Of a stretch of 9,161 nt of DNA, positions 1 to 6,113 are shown one piece after another; position 1 is the stretch's first letter, and the number at the start of each line of letters is the position of its first letter. Source of the stretch: Pseudomonadota bacterium. GTDB lineage: Bacteria > Pseudomonadota > Gammaproteobacteria > UBA4575. The position numbers and the translations under genes were made by a program. The notes below the pieces were generated by a model. It was given only the letters and a program-made list of their open reading frames with translations, made no database searches and was not told the DNA's origin. Location of the stretch: assembly GCA_009839635.1 (NCBI GenBank), contig VXPJ01000028.1, forward strand, positions 4,771 through 13,931. The letters are read 5' to 3'.

Positions 1-1
1 A

Positions 2-457
2 CTAGCCGAACTGATCCCCGGGACCGAAAACTGGCCAAGGTTCGTCCACAACACCTCGGGCCAGTTCGAGGCGCGGTTGGTGATGACCGAAGTGCTGTCG
101 TCCCCGTCGCAGTTCTTGCAGGGTATGCAGGGCTCCAGCCTGCCGGTGGTGGTGGCCCATGCCGAGGGCAGGGCCGAGTTTTCAGAAGGTGCGTTTGATG
201 CGCTGCAGCAACGTGAGATGATTGCGATGAGATTTGTGGATAATCACCTGCAAGCCACTGATAAATATCCCTATAACCCGAACGGCTCACTGCGGGGTGT
301 GACGGCATTCTGCAATGAGGATGGCCGTATCACCATCATGATGCCTCATCCCGAAAGACTTTTTCGCTCGGTCCAGTACTCCTGGAAGCCCAAAGGGTGG
401 GGCGAGGATGGACCGTGGATGCAGATGTTCAACAATGCCCGCAAGGCACTGGGTTGA
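2..457 (+). CDS. purL: Phosphoribosylformylglycinamidine synthase, C-terminal part (partial)
   Basis: This is the 3' end of the large single-chain PurL, which converts FGAR plus glutamine and ATP to FGAM in cytoplasmic purine synthesis. The open frame enters from the left edge, so the N-terminal domain, the ATP-binding synthetase domains and the glutaminase nucleophile Cys lie outside the window. What remains is the end of the class-I glutamine amidotransferase domain. It opens with LIPGTENWPRFVHN and QFEARLVM, continues with YPYNPNGS, and carries the His and Glu of the catalytic triad in MMPHPERLFR. The C-terminus (WGEDGPWMQMFNNARKALG) ends where E. coli PurL ends, so the 3' end is intact. 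A fused glutaminase domain is typical of beta- and gammaproteobacteria. Gram-positives and archaea usually use separate PurQ and PurS. The identification is firm. Confidence 0.97.
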   Translation, partial: LAELIPGTENWPRFVHNTSGQFEARLVMTEVLSSPSQFLQGMQGSSLPVVVAHAEGRAEFSEGAFDALQQREMIAMRFVDNHLQATDKYPYNPNGSLRGVTAFCNEDGRITIMMPHPERLFRSVQYSWKPKGWGEDGPWMQMFNNARKALG

Positions 458-471
458 GGGCCGCTATGGGG

Positions 472-492
472 ATGACCGACCTTCGAGGTCAT
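472..492 (+). promoter_or_regulatory. Possible hairpin covering the deacetylase ribosome binding site
   Basis: In the 42-base gap after purL, ATGACC (472-477) is the exact reverse complement of GGTCAT (487-492). Nested in it, GACCT (478-482) and AGGTC (486-490) form an alternative five-base-pair stem with a TCG loop. Either stem includes the GAGGT at 485-489, which is the best Shine-Dalgarno for the gene starting at 500. The structure is seen directly. That it limits translation unless ribosomes finishing purL open it is inference. The stems are short and could be chance. There is no T-run after them, so this is not an intrinsic terminator. Confidence 0.3.
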
Positions 493-499
493 TAGGACG

Positions 500-1444
500 A
501 TGGCAAAAACCTGCATTTTTCTGGGGGAAGCGCTGGCCGCCTACGGGTTCCCGGGCGGACACCCCTTCAGCACTGCACGGCATGTCGTCTACCAGGATGC
601 CTTGCAGGATCGAGGCTTGCTGGGTGCATGTTGCATCCGTGAGCCACGCCAGGCTACGTTCGATGAATTGAGCCTGTTCCACCGCCGAGAGTACATCGAG
701 CGGGTCCGGCATCAGTCCGAGTCCGGCCATGGGTACCTGGATGCAGGCGATACGCCGGCTTTTCCCGGTGTGTATGAAGCCGCGGCGACCGTCGCCGGTA
801 CAACCGTGGCTGCAGTCGATGCCATCCTGGACGGGGATTGCAGACATGCGTTCGTCCCTATCGCAGGACTGCACCATGCACGGCGCAATGGCGCGAGCGG
901 GTTTTGTGTCTTCAACGATATCGGCGTGGCCATCGAGCATCTGTTTTCCGCCCATGCGTTGGAGTCTGTCCTCTACGTGGATATCGATGCTCATCACGGA
1001 GATGGGGTGTTTTATTCCTATACCGATGATGAGCGGGTTATTTTCCTTGATTTTCATCAGCATAGCGCAACTTTGTATCCTGGCACCGGAAGAGCTGAGG
1101 AGACCGGAACCGGCAGAGCTCAAGGCAAGAAACTGAACATCGAGTTGCTGCCTCAGAGCCGGGACGAGACATTTTTTGACCAGTGGAGCCATGCCCGGGA
1201 GTTTATCGACGGGTTCAGTCCCCAGTTTGTCTTGCTGCAGTGTGGTGTGGACAGCCTGCGGGGAGACCCGATCACGGATCTCCATCTCAGCGAGGCCGCA
1301 CACAGGTTTGTCACGGAGGAGCTGATTGGCTATGCCGAGCAGCATTGTTCGGGTCGGCTGCTGGCACTTGGCGGGGGCGGCTACAACCTGGAAAATATCT
1401 CGAAAGGCTGGACCGCCGTGACCGAATCCATGCTAAACGCTTGA
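500..1444 (+). CDS. Histone deacetylase/AcuC-family zinc hydrolase
   Basis: A 314-residue, probably cytoplasmic enzyme of the arginase/deacetylase fold that removes acetyl (or other acyl) groups from lysine or polyamine amines. The N-terminal YGFPGGHPF (about 15-23) resembles class-I HDAC/AcuC proteins. The catalytic His pair is H125-H126 in GLHHARRNGASGF. The zinc ligands are D163 and H165 in YVDIDAHHGDGV and D251 in CGVDSLRGDP. The transition-state Tyr is Y295 in GGGGYN. The family glycine-rich stretch before the fourth strand is present (about 196-209). All expected active-site residues are intact, so it should be active. The ATG is chosen because GAGGT (485-489) lies 10 bases upstream and the N-terminus aligns with the family. 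It follows purL by 42 bases and could be read from the same transcript. AcuC of Bacillus acts on acetylated acetyl-CoA synthetase, but no acetate or acetoin gene is visible here. The substrate is therefore unknown, and acetylpolyamine hydrolysis is the main alternative. Confidence 0.92.
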   Translation: MAKTCIFLGEALAAYGFPGGHPFSTARHVVYQDALQDRGLLGACCIREPRQATFDELSLFHRREYIERVRHQSESGHGYLDAGDTPAFPGVYEAAATVAGTTVAAVDAILDGDCRHAFVPIAGLHHARRNGASGFCVFNDIGVAIEHLFSAHALESVLYVDIDAHHGDGVFYSYTDDERVIFLDFHQHSATLYPGTGRAEETGTGRAQGKKLNIELLPQSRDETFFDQWSHAREFIDGFSPQFVLLQCGVDSLRGDPITDLHLSEAAHRFVTEELIGYAEQHCSGRLLALGGGGYNLENISKGWTAVTESMLNA

Positions 1445-1461
1445 AAGACGGGCCCTATCCT

Positions 1462-1491
1462 GCGGTTTGGGGTCATTTTTTAAGCTATACT
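1462..1491 (+). promoter_or_regulatory. Possible glyA promoter (sigma-70-like)
   Basis: The 108-base gap between the deacetylase and glyA (1445-1552) is one of the two longest non-coding gaps in the window. It holds a good -10-like hexamer, TATACT at 1486-1491, just after a T-rich run. The -35 is poor: GCGGTT (1462-1467) at 18 bases is the best fit. A start near 1498 would give a leader of about 55 bases. The AGGAG at 1540-1544, eight bases before the glyA ATG, is a strong ribosome binding site. I see no clear terminator hairpin in the gap. PurR and MetR control glyA in E. coli, but I could not identify their operators here. The call rests on one hexamer and gap size, so it is tentative. Confidence 0.35.
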
Positions 1492-1552
1492 TCCTGAAAT
1501 ACCTATGAAAATGTGCTCGTTTGAAGAATTTATCTGAGCAGGAGAATCAAGA

Positions 1553-2833
1553 ATGTATACAGCAGACATGACAGTCGCGAGTTTCGACAAGGAGCTTACC
1601 GAAGCGATCCAGTCGGAAATTCGCCGACAGGAAGAACATGTGGAACTGATTGCCTCTGAAAACTATACCAGTCCGCGCGTGATGGAAGCGCAGGGCAGCG
1701 TGCTCACCAACAAGTACGCAGAAGGATACCCTGCCAGGCGCTACTACGGGGGCTGTGAGTACGTGGATATTGCTGAACAGCTTGCCATCGACCGTATCAA
1801 GGAACTGTTCGGGGCAGATTATGCGAACGTGCAACCGCACTCGGGTTCACAGGCCAATGCGGCCGTCTATCTGGCCCTGCTTAAGCCGCACGACACCATC
1901 ATGGGCCTGGCACTTTCGCATGGCGGCCACCTGACGCATGGCTGTCCGGTCAATTTCTCCGGCAAGGTATTCAACGCGGTCCAGTACGGGCTTAATCCCG
2001 ATACCGGCGAAGTGGATTACGACGAGGTCCAGCGGCTGGCCAAGGAGCACAAACCCAAGATGATCATTGCCGGCTTCTCGGCCTATTCCAGGGTCTGGGA
2101 CTGGCAGCGTTTCCGGGACATTTGCGATGAGGTCGGTGCACTGATGGTAGTGGACATGGCCCATGTCGCAGGACTGATTGCCGCAGACCTGTATCCCAAC
2201 CCGGTACCGATCGCGGATGTTGTCACCTCGACTACGCACAAGACCCTGCGTGGCCCGCGCGGTGGAATCATCCTGGCACGCGAGAACGAGGAAATTACCA
2301 AGAAACTGAATTCCATGGTGTTTCCCGGCACCCAGGGAGGCCCCCTGATGCACGTCATTGCCGCCAAGGCCGTGGCCTTCCTTGAAGCCCTGCAGCCGGA
2401 GTTCAAGACTTACCAGCAGCAGGTCCTGAACAATGCCCGAGTCATGGCCGCCCAGTTCATGGAGCGCGGTTACAAAATTGTTTCCGGGGGCACCGATGAT
2501 CACCTGTTCCTGGTCGACCTGATCGACAAGGGGATCACGGGCAAGGCCGCAGACGCAGCCCTGGGAAGAGCCAATATCACAGTCAACAAGAATACGGTGC
2601 CCAATGATCCGCAATCGCCGTTTGTCACCAGTGGCCTGCGTATCGGCAGCCCGGCTGCTACAACGCGCGGCTTCCGGGAGCAGGAATGCAAGGAGCTGGT
2701 CAACTGGATGTGCGACATCCTGGATGACATCGAAAACGAGCAGACTGTGGAGCGGGTCAAGGCCCAGGTGCTGGCCCTGTGCAAACGTTTCCCGGTCTAT
2801 CAGGCCAGCGCGGAGCAACAGGCCGTAGCGTAG
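1553..2833 (+). CDS. glyA: Serine hydroxymethyltransferase
   Basis: This PLP enzyme interconverts serine plus tetrahydrofolate with glycine plus 5,10-methylene-THF. It is the main source of glycine and one-carbon units for purines, thymidylate and methionine. At 426 residues it aligns with E. coli GlyA (417) almost end to end. Visible landmarks are ELIASENYTS (S35), NKYAEGYP (Y55), RRYYGG (Y65), HGGHLTHG (H126), VDMAHVAG (D201, H204), the PLP lysine K230 in STTHKTLRGPRGG and the carboxylate-binding R363 in SGLRIG. The 1553 ATG is preferred over the ATG at 1568 because it has AGGAG eight bases upstream and because E. coli GlyA has the same six-residue lead before its second Met. About nine extra residues at the C-terminus (QASAEQQAVA) are the main difference. 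It heads the gene cluster that runs through pgpA, a common gammaproteobacterial arrangement. Confidence 0.99.
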   Translation: MYTADMTVASFDKELTEAIQSEIRRQEEHVELIASENYTSPRVMEAQGSVLTNKYAEGYPARRYYGGCEYVDIAEQLAIDRIKELFGADYANVQPHSGSQANAAVYLALLKPHDTIMGLALSHGGHLTHGCPVNFSGKVFNAVQYGLNPDTGEVDYDEVQRLAKEHKPKMIIAGFSAYSRVWDWQRFRDICDEVGALMVVDMAHVAGLIAADLYPNPVPIADVVTSTTHKTLRGPRGGIILARENEEITKKLNSMVFPGTQGGPLMHVIAAKAVAFLEALQPEFKTYQQQVLNNARVMAAQFMERGYKIVSGGTDDHLFLVDLIDKGITGKAADAALGRANITVNKNTVPNDPQSPFVTSGLRIGSPAATTRGFREQECKELVNWMCDILDDIENEQTVERVKAQVLALCKRFPVYQASAEQQAVA

Positions 2834-2871
2834 CTGCATTGCTCACCGGCTGATTATCTCCCGGCAACAAA

Positions 2872-3378
2872 ATGCATTGTCCCTTCTGCCGTTTCGAGGA
2901 CACGAGGGTGATCGACTCGCGCCTGGCGAGGGACGGAGACCAGGTGCGGCGCAGGCGGGAGTGTCTGCGGTGCAGTGAGCGCTTCACCACGTACGAGGCC
3001 GCGGAACGCAGTCTTCCCAGGGTAGTCAAGCGTGACGGCCGGCGCGAGCCTTTCGACGAAGAGAAGTTGCGCAAGGGGCTGACGCTCGCCTGCGAGAAGC
3101 GGGCCGTTTCCACCGAGACGATCGACTCGATCATCAGCCGCATATCCCGCAAGACGCTTGGCAGCGGCAAGCGGGAAGTGCGCTCCAGCAGCATCGGTGA
3201 ATGGGCCATGCAGGAGCTCCGCATGGTGGACCAGGTGGCCTATGTCCGCTTTGCCTCGGTGTACCGAAGCTTCGAGGATGTGCGTGCCTTCAAGGAGTTG
3301 ATCGAGCGCGTGGAGCAAGACCTGGCCCCGGAAATGCGCAAGGGACAGCTCTCGCTGATCGCCGACGAGCTTGACTGA
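2872..3378 (+). CDS. nrdR: Transcriptional repressor NrdR
   Basis: NrdR is a zinc-finger and ATP-cone regulator that senses ATP/dATP and represses ribonucleotide reductase operons by binding paired NrdR boxes. The N-terminal zinc ribbon is complete, with C3 and C6 in MHCPFC and C31 and C34 in CLRC. It is followed by RFTTYE (about 38-42) and the ATP-cone domain (about 48-138), which begins LPRVVKRDGRREPFDEEKL and ends near AYVRFASVYRSFEDVRAF. The 168 residues exceed the usual ~150 because of a longer charged C-terminal tail. The start is fixed by the conserved MHCPFC, yet no good Shine-Dalgarno precedes it in the 38-base gap after glyA. Weak initiation would suit a low-abundance regulator, but that is inference. 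I see no NrdR box nearby, so its targets lie elsewhere. A position next to glyA and ribD is conserved in gammaproteobacteria. Confidence 0.98.
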   Translation: MHCPFCRFEDTRVIDSRLARDGDQVRRRRECLRCSERFTTYEAAERSLPRVVKRDGRREPFDEEKLRKGLTLACEKRAVSTETIDSIISRISRKTLGSGKREVRSSSIGEWAMQELRMVDQVAYVRFASVYRSFEDVRAFKELIERVEQDLAPEMRKGQLSLIADELD

Positions 3379-3399
3379 CACATCCCTGGCAGAAGCCGC

Positions 3400-4521
3400 A
3401 TGCCACCCGTATTGAACGACCATGCCCGTATGGCTGAGGCATTTCGTCTGGCCGAGAAGGGCATCTTCAGCGTGCGCAAAAATCCCCGGGTAGGCTGTGT
3501 CATTGTCCGTGACGACAACATCATCGCGCGCGGCTACCATGCCCGAGCCGGCGGACCGCACGCGGAAATCGATGCGCTGGCCAATGCCACTGAAAGCGTT
3601 GACCGTGCCACGGTCTACGTGACCCTGGAGCCATGTGCACACGAGGGCAAGACTTCGCCCTGCACGGAGGCTCTGGTACAGGCAAAGGTTGAGCGGGTGG
3701 TGGCGGCCATCCAGGATCCAAATCCCCTTGTCGATGGCAGGGGGCTGGCTGTGCTGCGCCAGCAAGGCATTGAAACCCGATGTGGTGTGATGCAAAGAGA
3801 GGCGTTTGAACTAAACAAGGGATTTTTCAAGAGGATGCAGACGGGCAGGCCGTATGTAACGGTAAAGTCCGCAATCAGCCTGGACGGCAAGACCGCATTG
3901 GCCCGCGGTGAAAGTCGATGGATCACAGGTGGGCCTGCGCGACGCGACGTGCAGCGGTTGCGTGCCAGAAGCTGTGCAATCCTGTCAGGGATCGGTACGG
4001 TACTGGCGGATGATCCGCAACTGACGGTGCGGCTTTCTGGTGAAGCACTCGGACTGTCGCAGGCACCCGAACAGCCGCTTCGGGTCGTGCTGGATACCGG
4101 TCTTCGTATTCCTGAGACTGCCAGGCTACTGCATGCCCCTGGCAGGGCCATCCTTTATACTTGCTCGCAGGATGCACGAAGAGTAGCCGCACTGCAGGGT
4201 GAACGTGTAGAAGTCGTAACCCTGAAGCAGCGGCCACTGGACCTCGTGGAGGTGATGCAGGACCTGGGGGCCCGGGAGGTCAATGAAGTTCTCGTCGAAG
4301 CAGGAGCCACTGTGGTGGGAAGTCTGCTGAAGCAGGATCTCGTGGACGAGATGATCATTTATGTCGCACCACACCTGATTGGCGAATCCGGTCGCGGCCT
4401 GGCAGAACTGCCGCTGATTTCAAGCATGCAAGAGCGACTGGGGATGTCGATAGAGGATATTACGGTCATTGGTGATGACATCAGGCTCCGTGTACGCCCC
4501 GAACCTGCCCAGGATATTTGA
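3400..4521 (+). CDS. ribD: Bifunctional riboflavin biosynthesis deaminase/reductase
   Basis: RibD carries out two consecutive steps of riboflavin synthesis. It deaminates the pyrimidine ring of the GTP-derived intermediate and then reduces the ribose side chain with NADPH. The N-terminal CMP/dCMP-deaminase-like domain (about 8-130) shows NPRVGCVIV, the zinc ligand H54 and catalytic E56 in PHAEIDAL, and zinc ligands C79 and C88 in LEPCAHEGKTSPC. After a linker (LNKGFFKRM), the C-terminal reductase domain (about 150-368) shows VTVKSAISLDGKTA, ESRWITG, VLADDPQLTVR, VLVEAGATVVGSLL and DEMIIYVAPHLIG. At 373 residues it is full-length for the fused form. The ATG lies 21 bases after nrdR with only GCAGAAG as a weak ribosome site. 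A second in-frame ATG at 3430 is possible but would shorten the usual N-terminus. Confidence 0.98.
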   Translation: MPPVLNDHARMAEAFRLAEKGIFSVRKNPRVGCVIVRDDNIIARGYHARAGGPHAEIDALANATESVDRATVYVTLEPCAHEGKTSPCTEALVQAKVERVVAAIQDPNPLVDGRGLAVLRQQGIETRCGVMQREAFELNKGFFKRMQTGRPYVTVKSAISLDGKTALARGESRWITGGPARRDVQRLRARSCAILSGIGTVLADDPQLTVRLSGEALGLSQAPEQPLRVVLDTGLRIPETARLLHAPGRAILYTCSQDARRVAALQGERVEVVTLKQRPLDLVEVMQDLGAREVNEVLVEAGATVVGSLLKQDLVDEMIIYVAPHLIGESGRGLAELPLISSMQERLGMSIEDITVIGDDIRLRVRPEPAQDI

Positions 4522-4563
4522 GGACGTGCGGTACAACCCAGGAAAACGGTCATCCCGGCTACC

Positions 4564-4590
4564 ATGTACATCGCAGGACTGAAAGCTTAG
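4564..4590 (+). other. Eight-codon in-frame mini-ORF abutting ribE
   Basis: The 69-base gap between ribD and ribE is the longest inside the cluster. It contains ATG TAC ... GCT TAG, encoding MYIAGLKA, whose stop codon directly touches the ribE ATG in the same frame. The only ribosome-site-like AGGA for ribE (4575-4578) lies inside this mini-ORF, at a rather long 12-base distance from the ribE start. The mini-ORF itself has no Shine-Dalgarno at normal spacing; the nearest AGGA is at 4540-4543. If translated it would couple to ribE by termination-reinitiation. It may equally be chance, since short ORFs are common. The gap is too short for an FMN riboswitch and I see none of its conserved elements. 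Confidence 0.2.
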
Positions 4591-5196
4591 ATGTTTACCG
4601 GAATCGTAGAAGAGGTCGGGACCGTGCACAGGCTGGAGGAGAACCAGAGCATCCACCGGTACCAAATCCTTGCGACAGTTGCGTTTGCTGAGGGAGTCAA
4701 GACCGGTGACAGCATTTGCGTCAACGGCGTATGTCTGACCGTGTGCAATGTGCGGGATGACTCCTTCCAGGTGGATGTGTCTACCGAAACCCGGAAGTGC
4801 ACGACCTTTGGAACGTCAGCCCAGAAAGGCCAGGTCAACCTGGAGCGCTCGGCGATGCCCTCCACGCGTCTGGGGGGACATATCGTCAGCGGCCACGTGG
4901 ACGGGATCGGCCGGCTTATGGTGCGTGAAGACGGAGAAGGGGAATCGGTACTGTGGATTGCCATACCGGATAACCTGTCGAGGTATATTGTCCCCAAAGG
5001 ATCCGTCTGCGTGGACGGTGTGAGCCTTACGGTCAATCAGGTAGAAAAAAACCGGTTTTGTGTCACGGTCATACCACATACACTGAAAAGCACCACCTTG
5101 GGACATCTGCAGCCCGGAACTGAGATGAATATAGAGGTGGACCTTATGGCCCGTTACCTTGAACGACTGATGCAGGACCGTGGGCAGGCGACATGA
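4591..5196 (+). CDS. ribE: Riboflavin synthase, alpha chain
   Basis: This enzyme joins two molecules of 6,7-dimethyl-8-ribityllumazine to give riboflavin and the pyrimidine substrate that RibH reuses. It consists of two tandem lumazine-binding barrels. The N-half starts MFTGIVEEVG and carries GDSICVNGVCLTV (C48). The C-half starts near GGHIVSGHVDGIG (96-107) and carries KGSVCVDGVSLTV (S145), followed by NIEVDLMARYLERL (D184). C48, S145 and D184 fit the conserved active-site positions of the family. At 201 residues it is slightly shorter than E. coli RibC (213), losing only the tail. MFTGI is the family N-terminus, so the start is secure although the spacing to AGGA (4575-4578) is long. The same gene is called ribC in E. 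coli. It overlaps ribH by four bases (ATGA), which suggests translational coupling. Confidence 0.98.
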   Translation: MFTGIVEEVGTVHRLEENQSIHRYQILATVAFAEGVKTGDSICVNGVCLTVCNVRDDSFQVDVSTETRKCTTFGTSAQKGQVNLERSAMPSTRLGGHIVSGHVDGIGRLMVREDGEGESVLWIAIPDNLSRYIVPKGSVCVDGVSLTVNQVEKNRFCVTVIPHTLKSTTLGHLQPGTEMNIEVDLMARYLERLMQDRGQAT

Positions 5197-5672
5197 AGGG
5201 GAGTTACACACCAGGCGCGGAGTATTCGGGGCAGGGTCTTCGTATCGGAGTCGTATCCGCACGTTTCAACGGAGAAATCGTCGAGGCCATGAGGTCATCA
5301 GCGCAGGCAACCCTGCTGGAACATCGTGTGGCAGAGGCCGATGTCACGTGTATCCACGTGCCCGGTGCCTTTGAGTTACCGCTGGCCTGCAAGACAATGG
5401 CCGAGACCGGCAAGTACGACGGCATCATTGCCTTAGGTTGTGTCATCCGGGGGGATACTCCGCACTTCGAGTATGTCTGCCATGGCTGCACCTCAGGCAT
5501 ACAGGAAGCCAGCCTGCAATCCGGGATTCCCATTGCATTTGGACTGTTGACCACGGACACGCTGGAGCAGGCCGTGGAGCGCAGCACAGGCAACAGCAAC
5601 AAGGGCCGTGATGTGGCGCTGTGTGTTCTGGAGATGGTCCATGTCCTGAAGTCCATTCCATCCGGTGGCTGA
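5193..5672 (+). CDS. ribH: 6,7-dimethyl-8-ribityllumazine synthase
   Basis: Lumazine synthase condenses the pyrimidine product of the RibD pathway with 3,4-dihydroxy-2-butanone 4-phosphate to give the substrate of RibE. It typically forms pentamers or 60-subunit shells. Landmarks are VSARFN (21-26), the PGAFELP loop (57-63), GCVIRGDTPHFEYV with the proposed general acid/base H91, FGLLTTDTLEQAVER with the phosphate-binding R130, and NKG (136-138). At 159 residues it is complete. The ATG is embedded in the ribE stop (ATGA). No ribB or ribBA lies between ribE and ribH, so the four-carbon substrate and the GTP cyclohydrolase II product must come from genes elsewhere. Some bacteria name this gene ribE, so check symbols before comparing genomes. 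Confidence 0.98.
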   Translation: MKGSYTPGAEYSGQGLRIGVVSARFNGEIVEAMRSSAQATLLEHRVAEADVTCIHVPGAFELPLACKTMAETGKYDGIIALGCVIRGDTPHFEYVCHGCTSGIQEASLQSGIPIAFGLLTTDTLEQAVERSTGNSNKGRDVALCVLEMVHVLKSIPSGG

Positions 5673-6084
5673 AGGACAGCCTCACAAGCGCCACTGGTCA
5701 AGGCGGCTTGCACTGCAATCGCTGTACCAGTGGCAGCTCGCAGGACACAGTGCCGATGAACTGGTCGAACAGTTTTCCGGGGATGAGAACTGGGCCAAGG
5801 TGGATCAGGATTATTTTGAAGAGCTTCTGAGAGAATCCATAAATCATGCTAGAGAACTTACTGATATCCTTGCAACTTATGTCGAAGGTTCTGCGGCACG
5901 AGTAGGGCCTATCGAGAAGGCGATTTTGCTGTATGCGATTTATGAGATGTTGTACAAGCATGAAATTCCAAAGGAAGTGGTGATTTCCGAAGCCGTGATT
6001 CTTTGCAAGAAATTTGGTTCGGATGGAGGTTATAAACTGATCAACGCGGTCCTGGACCAGGTTCCAAGGAAACCGCTGGACTGA
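5665..6084 (+). CDS. nusB: Transcription antitermination factor NusB
   Basis: NusB binds NusE (ribosomal protein S10) and the boxA RNA of rRNA operons, promoting antitermination and rRNA processing. The 139-residue protein is all-alpha. It starts with a basic segment containing RRLALQSLYQWQLAG (about 13-27), which corresponds to the boxA RNA-binding helix region. Other landmarks are DQDYFEELL, GPIEKAILLYAIYEML (about 81-96), VVISEAVILCKKFG and YKLINAVLDQV. The start is a GTG overlapping the last eight bases of ribH, because no ATG gives the conserved N-terminus. No strong Shine-Dalgarno is visible, so coupling to ribH translation is likely. The second half of the gene (about 5810-6050) is noticeably richer in A+T than its neighbours, though the protein is normal throughout. 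Confidence 0.96.
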   Translation: MAEGQPHKRHWSRRLALQSLYQWQLAGHSADELVEQFSGDENWAKVDQDYFEELLRESINHARELTDILATYVEGSAARVGPIEKAILLYAIYEMLYKHEIPKEVVISEAVILCKKFGSDGGYKLINAVLDQVPRKPLD

Positions 6085-6113
6085 GTGACGAGGACTGCGA
6101 TCGCGTATCGCGG

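Noticed and set aside
464..1345. Long antisense open frame (293 codons) opposite the deacetylase gene
   Set aside because: It mirrors a strongly supported gene on the + strand, shows no recognisable protein family and has no plausible ribosome site. It is a by-product of GC-rich codon use.
1505..1537. Ten-codon ORF (MKMCSFEEFI) in the glyA leader
   Set aside because: It has no Shine-Dalgarno, no run of regulatory codons and no paired terminator/antiterminator stems as an attenuator would need. Too little to call a leader peptide.
1847..2839. Long antisense open frame (330 codons) opposite glyA
   Set aside because: Its translation matches nothing recognisable and lies wholly within the highly conserved glyA.
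2854..3795. Antisense open frame spanning nrdR and the start of ribD
   Set aside because: It crosses two well-supported genes, has no family match and no promoter or ribosome site, so it is a shadow frame.
3379..4590. FMN riboswitch before ribD or ribE
   Set aside because: The gaps before ribD (21 bases) and ribE (69 bases) are too short for the roughly 130-base RFN element, and none of its conserved segments is visible.
5810..6050. A+T-richer stretch in nusB as a sign of horizontal transfer
   Set aside because: The protein is a normal NusB in its conserved operon position, and the shift is local. Codon and residue composition (many Lys, Ile, Tyr, Glu) explains it better.
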